From JAJBWD01 sp041670885 (GTDB taxonomy: Bacteria; Bacillota; Clostridia; Clostridiales; Clostridiaceae), in the NCBI GenBank assembly GCA_041670885.1, contig JBAXYJ010000093.1, positions 1 to 10,496 on the forward strand: a stretch of DNA of 10,496 nucleotides. The letters run 5' to 3'. The position numbers were made by a program, and so were the translations under genes. The notes under the pieces are model-generated. The model had not been told where the DNA came from and made no database searches. It saw only the letters and a list, made by a program, of their open reading frames with translations. Positions within the stretch are counted from its first letter, which is position 1. Each line of letters starts with the position of its first letter. Positions 6,128 to 10,496 of the stretch are shown here, piece by piece.

Positions 6128-6921
6128 GCATTGAAGTATCAAACCTTAGTTTCAGTTATGGAGATCATCAAATCCTTAATGACATTAGTTTTACTGCTGA
6201 GGATAATCAATTGTTGTCTATTCTGGGACCAAACGGGGTAGGAAAAAGCACCATGTTCCGCTGCATACTGGGCCTGCAGAGCGGTTACAGGGGAAACGTA
6301 CTTATAAACGGCATTGATATAAAGGAGATTGATATCAGGGAAATGGCTAAGCTGGTTGCTTATATTCCTCAATCCCACTATCCATCCTTCAATTTCAGTG
6401 TTTTTGACATGGTCCTGATGGGTACATCTATTCAGGTTTCCGCCATCTCCAGCCCTGGTAAAAAACAGGTAGGAAAGGTTCAGGCAGCTTTGGAAAGACT
6501 GGGAATTGATCATCTTAAAAACAGGGGCTACACCCAGATAAGCGGCGGTGAGAGACAGCTTGTTCTGATTGCCCGTGCTCTGGCGCAGGAGACAAAAGTT
6601 CTGATTATGGATGAGCCTGCTGCAAACTTAGATTTTGGCAATCAGGTTCGTGTAATGAGTGTAATAAAATCTCTGGCTAAAGATGGATATACAATTATTC
6701 AGTCAATGCACAATCCTGAACAGGCTTTTCAGTTTTCAGATGTTGTATTGGCACTAAAAGATGGAAAAGTACTGGCTAGAGGTATATCTGATGAGATTTT
6801 CACTAAAGCCTTGATCCAGTCGCTTTATGGCATAGATGTTGAAATGCAGTCTTTGTACAGAGGAAAGATAAAAGTCTGCATACCAAGATGTATTATTTGT
6901 GAAGGCTATGACCGTGATTAG
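6124..6921 (+). CDS. FecE/BtuD-type ABC transporter ATPase, MolC-like, with cysteine-rich C-terminus
   Basis: This 265-residue ATPase drives the FecCD-type permease. Motifs: Walker A GPNGVGKS (35-42), Q-loop Gln83 (YIPQSH), signature ISGGERQ (139-145), Walker B VLIMDEP (159-165) and H-loop His196 (SMHNPEQ). The start is an unusual TTG overlapping the permease stop (TTGA), supported by the GGGGGAG site at 6112-6118 and by the correct N-terminus MSIEVSNLSFSYGD. The last residues carry Cys252, Cys256 and Cys259 in the pattern CxxxCxxC, not part of the standard ABC fold; a metal-binding or redox-sensing tail is possible. The 43-base gap to the binding protein contains only its ribosome binding site. 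Confidence 0.92.
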   Translation: MSIEVSNLSFSYGDHQILNDISFTAEDNQLLSILGPNGVGKSTMFRCILGLQSGYRGNVLINGIDIKEIDIREMAKLVAYIPQSHYPSFNFSVFDMVLMGTSIQVSAISSPGKKQVGKVQAALERLGIDHLKNRGYTQISGGERQLVLIARALAQETKVLIMDEPAANLDFGNQVRVMSVIKSLAKDGYTIIQSMHNPEQAFQFSDVVLALKDGKVLARGISDEIFTKALIQSLYGIDVEMQSLYRGKIKVCIPRCIICEGYDRD

Positions 6922-6964
6922 ATCTGGTCTTAATCATATTTAAATTATTTTAGGGGGAATTGAA

Positions 6965-8044
6965 ATGAAAAAGAAAAAACTCTTCGCAGCCATGCTTATA
7001 GCTTGCATGTTAATATCCATGTTAGCTGGCTGCAGCAAAACCAAATCAACTGCCGCACCTGTCAGTGACAAGGTTGCTTTTACTGACTCCGCAGCGCGTA
7101 AGGTAGAACTTCCGGCTAAAATTACTAAAATCGCAGCATCAGGTTCTCTGGCACAAATCGTACTTTTTGCTTTGGCTCCTGATATGCTTGTAGGGCTGTC
7201 TGATAAATGGTCCGCAGATGCTGAAAAATATATTGATTCAAAATATTACAATCTTCCTAAGCTTGGCCAATTTTACGGAGGCAAAAACCTGAACCTGGAG
7301 GAAATTGCAAAAATTAATCCCCAGGTCATTATAGATATCGGAGAATCCAAAAAAACAATAGTAGCAGATATGGATAAAATCACAAAACAGGTCAATATAC
7401 CTACCATTCACATTGAAGCTACTACAGCTACCATGCCTCAGGCTTTTAGAACACTTGGTAAGCTTTTGGGAAGAGAAACTCAGGGTGAAGCTTTGGCTAA
7501 GTACTGCGAGGAAACCCTTAAAAATACCCAGGATCTTATGAAAACCATAGGAGACAGCGGTAAGACTAAACTTCTATATTGTTCCGGAGATGACGGTCTT
7601 AATGTAATTGCCAAAGGTTCTTTCCATGCTGAAATTTTAGACATGGTCAGCAACAATCTTGCTGCTCTAAAAAACCCTTCCAGCAAGGGAACAGGAAATC
7701 CGGTGGATATGGAACAGATTGCTTTATGGAATCCTGATGTAATTATTTTTGCTCCTGACAGCATTTATGGTACAGTTGCAGGAAATTCAGCATGGCAGAA
7801 GCTTAAAGCAATCAAAAATGGAAAATACTACGAAGTTCCAAGTGCCCCATATAATTGGATGGGTTTCCCTCCATCAGTTAACCGTTACTTAGGGATGATC
7901 TGGATTACTCAGTTATTATATCCGGATAAAGCAAAGTATGACGTAAATAAGGAAACAGTAAAATTTTATGATCTGTTTTATCACAGTAAGCTGACAGAAG
8001 ATCAGTATAAAGAATTGGTAAAAAATTCTATACTTAAAAAATAA
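6965..8044 (+). CDS. Substrate-binding lipoprotein of the FecCD-type importer (Peripla_BP_2, MolA-like)
   Basis: This 359-residue protein is exported and lipidated: KKKK, a hydrophobic stretch and the lipobox LAGC with Cys23. The rest fits the helical-backbone binding proteins of type II importers: VAFTDSAARKVELP near residues 37-50, ITKIAASGSLAQIV, the LNLEEIAKINPQVII segment that opens the first lobe, GNPVDMEQIALWNPDVIIF in the second, and APYNWMGFPPSVNRYLGMIW (294-313), a stretch shared with MolA-like and related metal/corrinoid binding proteins. Start ATG follows AGGGGG (6952-6957). The family includes iron-siderophore, cobalamin and molybdate/tungstate binders. I favour a molybdenum/tungsten or other metal complex from context, with moderate confidence. 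It is followed directly by a strong hairpin that may make it the most abundant product of its operon. Confidence 0.87.
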   Translation: MKKKKLFAAMLIACMLISMLAGCSKTKSTAAPVSDKVAFTDSAARKVELPAKITKIAASGSLAQIVLFALAPDMLVGLSDKWSADAEKYIDSKYYNLPKLGQFYGGKNLNLEEIAKINPQVIIDIGESKKTIVADMDKITKQVNIPTIHIEATTATMPQAFRTLGKLLGRETQGEALAKYCEETLKNTQDLMKTIGDSGKTKLLYCSGDDGLNVIAKGSFHAEILDMVSNNLAALKNPSSKGTGNPVDMEQIALWNPDVIIFAPDSIYGTVAGNSAWQKLKAIKNGKYYEVPSAPYNWMGFPPSVNRYLGMIWITQLLYPDKAKYDVNKETVKFYDLFYHSKLTEDQYKELVKNSILKK

Positions 8045-8054
8045 TTAATTAAAA

Positions 8055-8090
8055 AATAACAAAACTGTGCTTCGGCATGGTTTTGTTATT
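8055..8090 (+). terminator. cUUCGg hairpin, likely partial terminator or attenuator within the operon
   Basis: Bases 8055-8070 and 8075-8090 form a 16-bp stem (AATAACAAAAC pairs perfectly with GTTTTGTTATT, the upper part includes two G-T pairs) closed by the very stable tetraloop C(TTCG)G. It lies ten bases after the binding-protein stop, and the GTPase ribosome binding site starts twelve bases later. The right arm is T-rich but broken by G and A, so incomplete termination or mRNA stabilisation of the upstream part is likely. Confidence 0.7.
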
Positions 8091-8114
8091 ATGCAGATTA
8101 AAGGAGGATTTGAA

Positions 8115-8807
8115 ATGAAGCTGGTAACTGTTGCAGGACCGCCGTCTTCGGGGAAAACTTCTGTTATTTTAAAGCTGATTGAATGTATGGATAAGCCGAA
8201 GGGCAGTATTGGAGTCGTAAAATTCGATTGTCTTACTTCATTTGATAATCTGCGCTATGCTGAAGCAAATATTCCAGCAGAAACAGGGTTTTCCGGGAAA
8301 ATATGTCCAGACCATTTTTTTGTCAGCAATATTGAAGATGCCGTTCAGTGGGGACTTAATTCTAATTTTGATATGCTGATAACAGAGAGTGCAGGTCTTT
8401 GTAACCGATGCTCTCCCTACATCAGCGGAATACTTTCAATGTGTGTAATAGATAATCTGTCAGGTATAAACACTCCCAGAAAGATAGGGCCTATGCTGAG
8501 ATACGCAGATATTATAGCCGTAACTAAGGGAGATATTGTTTCTCAGGCGGAACGTGAAGTATTTACATTTAATATAAAGCAGATGAATTCATCTGCAAAG
8601 ATTGTATTTGTTAATGGTATCACCGGGCAGGGCTCTTTTTTGCTTTCAAAATATTTAAAGCAGGTCAGGGATATTGAAACACTCAAAGACATGAAACTTA
8701 AGTTTACCACACCTGCAGCAGTATGCTCATATTGTACAGGTGAAACTAGGATAGGAGAGTCTTATCAGATGGGAATGATGAAAAAAATGGAGTTTAAAAA
8801 AATATGA
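8115..8807 (+). CDS. P-loop GTPase of the G3E (CobW/HypB/UreG) type with cysteine motifs
   Basis: This 230-residue soluble protein has Walker A GPPSSGKT (8-15), a switch-like VVKFDCLTS with Asp38, a Walker-B-like MLITESAGLC (87-96) with Glu91, and TKGD (137-140) as the guanine-specificity motif. G3E GTPases insert or deliver metals (Ni, Co, Zn and others) to target enzymes. Potential metal ligands are Cys64 and His67 (KICPDHF), Cys96 and Cys99 (CNRC) and Cys204 and Cys207 (CSYC). The start ATG at 8115 is chosen because AGGAGG stands seven bases upstream; the frame is open upstream to a GTG at 8067, but that lies inside the hairpin. It overlaps the next gene by ATGA. It is not a close match to CobW, HypB or UreG that I recognise, so the target is unknown; a metallochaperone role in molybdenum or tungsten handling is inferred from context. 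Confidence 0.78.
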   Translation: MKLVTVAGPPSSGKTSVILKLIECMDKPKGSIGVVKFDCLTSFDNLRYAEANIPAETGFSGKICPDHFFVSNIEDAVQWGLNSNFDMLITESAGLCNRCSPYISGILSMCVIDNLSGINTPRKIGPMLRYADIIAVTKGDIVSQAEREVFTFNIKQMNSSAKIVFVNGITGQGSFLLSKYLKQVRDIETLKDMKLKFTTPAAVCSYCTGETRIGESYQMGMMKKMEFKKI

Positions 8808-9823
8808 CAGCGCAGGAATTAGAGAATTTTATAAACAAAAGGAGTCTTGAGGATGTAATAAGGAAATACCCTGTTGCTGAAGACTTTCTTGTGAATTTCC
8901 GCTTGGATGCCATTCCTAAAAAAAAGCCGCTGGCCCAGGCTCTTGAGTTTATAGATCCGGATAGCCTGAATGAATTTGGACTGGATAGGCAGGCGGTATC
9001 AATGAACTTTTGTGTATTTCTTGAAACATTTTTAAGGTCTCAGGCTTCACAAGCTTCTGTTTCGTCCATAACAATCCTGGGAGGCGTTAATAAATCAAAA
9101 GAGGCTGAAAATATAAACCTGACTATTAATTCCGGAGAAATTATCAGCATAGTGGGGCCTACAGGATCCGGTAAAAGCAGATTATTAAGTGATATTGAGT
9201 GTCTTGCCCAGGGAGATACTCCAACGGGCAGGCGGATATTAATAAATGAAGCTGAAGTTGATGAGATGAAGCGCTTTGATTTGGAAGGTAAACTGGTGGC
9301 CCAGCTTTCGCAAAATATGAATTTTGTGATGGATCTTACTGTCCGTGAATTTCTGGAGATGCATGCAAAAAGCAGAATGGCGGCAGGTCTGGATAAGGTG
9401 GTAGAAAAGTGCTTTATGTGTGCTAATGATCTGGCAGGTGAAAAATTTTCTGAAAACACAAAAGTGACTCAGCTAAGCGGGGGGCAATCAAGAGCACTTA
9501 TGATTGCAGACACAGCTTTTATAAGTAAGTCTCCTATTGTGTTAATTGATGAAATAGAAAATGCAGGGATTGACAGGCGGCAGGCTATAGAACTTTTGGC
9601 CCAAAAGGAAAAGATTATTTTTGTTTCCACTCATGATCCTCTGCTGGCAATCAGCGCTGACAAACGTATTGTTATTAAAAATGGCGGGATATATAAGGTA
9701 ATTAAAATTTCTGATGCTGAGAAGCAAAGTCTTGCAGCCATCGAAAAGCTTGATAATACATTGATGATGCTCCGAAACCGTCTCCGTTCTGGAGAACTAA
9801 TTACGGAGGATTTACTTAAGTAG
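8804..9823 (+). CDS. Soluble ABC-type ATPase with extra N-terminal domain
   Basis: This 339-residue protein has no membrane segment. Residues about 1-78 form a small helical domain (SLEDVIRKYPVAEDFLVNF, KKPLAQALEFI) that weakly resembles DUF1858/ScdA-N-type domains but lacks their cysteines. An ABC domain follows: Walker A GPTGSGKS (118-125), Q-loop Gln170 (LSQNMNF), signature LSGGQS (224-229), Walker B IVLIDE (245-250) and H-loop His277 (STHD). A CxxC (Cys203, Cys206) precedes the signature. Residues 305-339 form a charged helical tail. No permease gene accompanies it, since the upstream importer already has its own ATPase, so it may energise a cytoplasmic process with the GTPase, to which it is coupled by an ATGA overlap, or serve an importer outside the window. 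No specific family name is recognised; the ATPase call is secure and the function unknown. Confidence 0.8.
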   Translation: MTAQELENFINKRSLEDVIRKYPVAEDFLVNFRLDAIPKKKPLAQALEFIDPDSLNEFGLDRQAVSMNFCVFLETFLRSQASQASVSSITILGGVNKSKEAENINLTINSGEIISIVGPTGSGKSRLLSDIECLAQGDTPTGRRILINEAEVDEMKRFDLEGKLVAQLSQNMNFVMDLTVREFLEMHAKSRMAAGLDKVVEKCFMCANDLAGEKFSENTKVTQLSGGQSRALMIADTAFISKSPIVLIDEIENAGIDRRQAIELLAQKEKIIFVSTHDPLLAISADKRIVIKNGGIYKVIKISDAEKQSLAAIEKLDNTLMMLRNRLRSGELITEDLLK

Positions 9824-9840
9824 TAAAAAGGGGGTATATT

Positions 9841-10496
9841 ATGTGGGAATTATATGATGATTTAATAAAAGGTATTCCGGAGAATTTAACAGTTGATGAG
9901 CTTGTATGCGGATGCAGAAATTCATATGTCCGAAGTGGGAATGGATCAGGAATGGAAAATTATTATTTGTGTGATACCAGAATGCCTATGTTTACAAAAA
10001 ATTTGATTGGAGCACCGCTGAGGGAAGTGGCAGAGTGTGTTAAGTCATGGAACCTTGTGGAAGCTTCCATTGGAGTTGCTGCAATTAATGCCTACTATAA
10101 CAATCCGGAGGTGGCAAGAAAAAATGGTGTAGAATTTTCAGATTCAAAGTTGGTGGAGGACAGAGTGTTTGATCCCTTTATTATGTCTCAAAATCAGGTA
10201 AAGGGTAAAAAAGTTACTGTCTTAGGACATTTTCCTCTGCTGGAAAGGCTATTTGAGCCAATATGCGATCTTTCTATAATAGAATGGGAGCCGGAGGATG
10301 GTGATTATCCTATAACCGCCTATGAATATCTGCTTCCAGAAAGTGATTATGTTTATCTAACCTGCAGGTGCGTTATGGATAAAACCCTGCCCAGAGTTTT
10401 GGAACTTTCAAAGAATGCAGAAAGGATTACCATGGTGGGTCCGGGAACTCCTCTTGCCCCTGTTTTATTTGATTATGGGATTAAAGAACTTTCAGG
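9841..10496 (+). CDS. DUF4213/DUF364 putative heavy-metal-chelation protein, 5' part
   Basis: The frame is open from the ATG at 9841 to the window end, giving 218 residues; the family is usually about 250, so only a short piece is missing. AGGGGG stands upstream of the start and the gene follows the ABC ATPase by 17 bases. The N-terminal part has WELYDDLIKGIP, GAPLREVAECVKSWNLVEASIGVAAINAYYN, a DUF4213-like (enolase N-terminal-like) region. The C-terminal part is the Rossmann-like DUF364 domain: GKKVTVLGHFPLLERL (about 122-137), SIIEWEP, ITAYEYLLPESDYVYLTCRCVMDKTLPRVLEL and MVGPGTPLAPVLFDYGI. This is the arrangement of Dhaf_4260, for which heavy-metal chelation has been proposed from structure. 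Cysteines cluster at the N-terminus (LVCGC) and in TCRC. It is a distant relative of the protein at 4188-4937. Function is unproven. Confidence 0.83.
   Translation, partial: MWELYDDLIKGIPENLTVDELVCGCRNSYVRSGNGSGMENYYLCDTRMPMFTKNLIGAPLREVAECVKSWNLVEASIGVAAINAYYNNPEVARKNGVEFSDSKLVEDRVFDPFIMSQNQVKGKKVTVLGHFPLLERLFEPICDLSIIEWEPEDGDYPITAYEYLLPESDYVYLTCRCVMDKTLPRVLELSKNAERITMVGPGTPLAPVLFDYGIKELS

Noticed and set aside
8067..8114. Upstream GTG start giving a 16-residue longer GTPase
   Set aside because: It lies inside the cUUCGg hairpin and has no ribosome binding site; the ATG at 8115 has AGGAGG at ideal distance and begins directly with the beta strand before Walker A.
9040..9459. Minus-strand open frame of 139 codons inside the soluble ABC ATPase gene
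   Set aside because: It is a shadow of the ABC coding region, which contains all required motifs, and has no start signals of its own.
1..10496. CRISPR arrays, tRNA/rRNA genes, insertion sequences or attachment sites
   Set aside because: No regularly spaced repeats, tRNA-like folds, transposase motifs or terminal inverted repeats were seen; the genes are continuous in style and function.

Overview
The window is AT-rich, densely packed bacterial DNA. Its gene style (strong purine-rich ribosome binding sites, a TTG start, TAATG/ATGA/TTGA junctions, lipoprotein boxes of the Gram-positive type) points to an anaerobic Bacillota of the class Clostridia. The genus cannot be fixed from this sequence alone. 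The theme throughout is molybdenum/tungsten: cofactor synthesis, oxyanion sensing, two different classes of ABC importer, and a set of metal-handling proteins of uncertain job.

Region by region. (1) 1-768 is the 3' part of a moeA-like molybdopterin molybdenumtransferase, followed by a convergent, bidirectional terminator at 790-830. (2) 899-1420 (minus) encodes a one-domain excisionase/MerR-type helix-turn-helix fused to a ModC-type oxyanion-binding (TOBE) domain, a likely molybdate/tungstate-responsive regulator. (3) 1421-1858 is a divergent control region with a textbook sigma-A promoter (TTGACA-17-TATAAT), three 10-bp direct repeats at the expected transcription start, and a distal two-block element. 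(4) 1859-4937 is a tight operon: ModA-type lipoprotein, ModB permease, a short ModC ATPase without its usual C-terminal regulatory domain, and a DUF364-type protein. (5) 4938-5104 is a leader with a stem-loop and a second copy of the two-block element. (6) 5105-8044 is a BtuCD/FecCD-type (MolABC-like) importer: permease, ATPase, binding lipoprotein. (7) After a cUUCGg hairpin at 8055-8090, 8115-10496 encodes a G3E-like P-loop GTPase with cysteine motifs, a soluble ABC ATPase with an extra N-terminal domain, and a second DUF364/DUF4213 protein cut by the window end.

How the genes may work together (inference): the HTH-TOBE protein senses cellular oxyanion and controls the divergent mod operon. 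The mod and MolABC-like systems bring in molybdate/tungstate (or the second imports a related metal complex). MoeA inserts metal into molybdopterin. The GTPase, soluble ABC ATPase and DUF364 proteins look like a cytoplasmic metal-handling or chaperone set appended to the transporters. The shared two-block element upstream of both transporter operons suggests they belong to one regulon. The function of the GTPase/ABC/DUF364 set is the least explained and most interesting part of the window.
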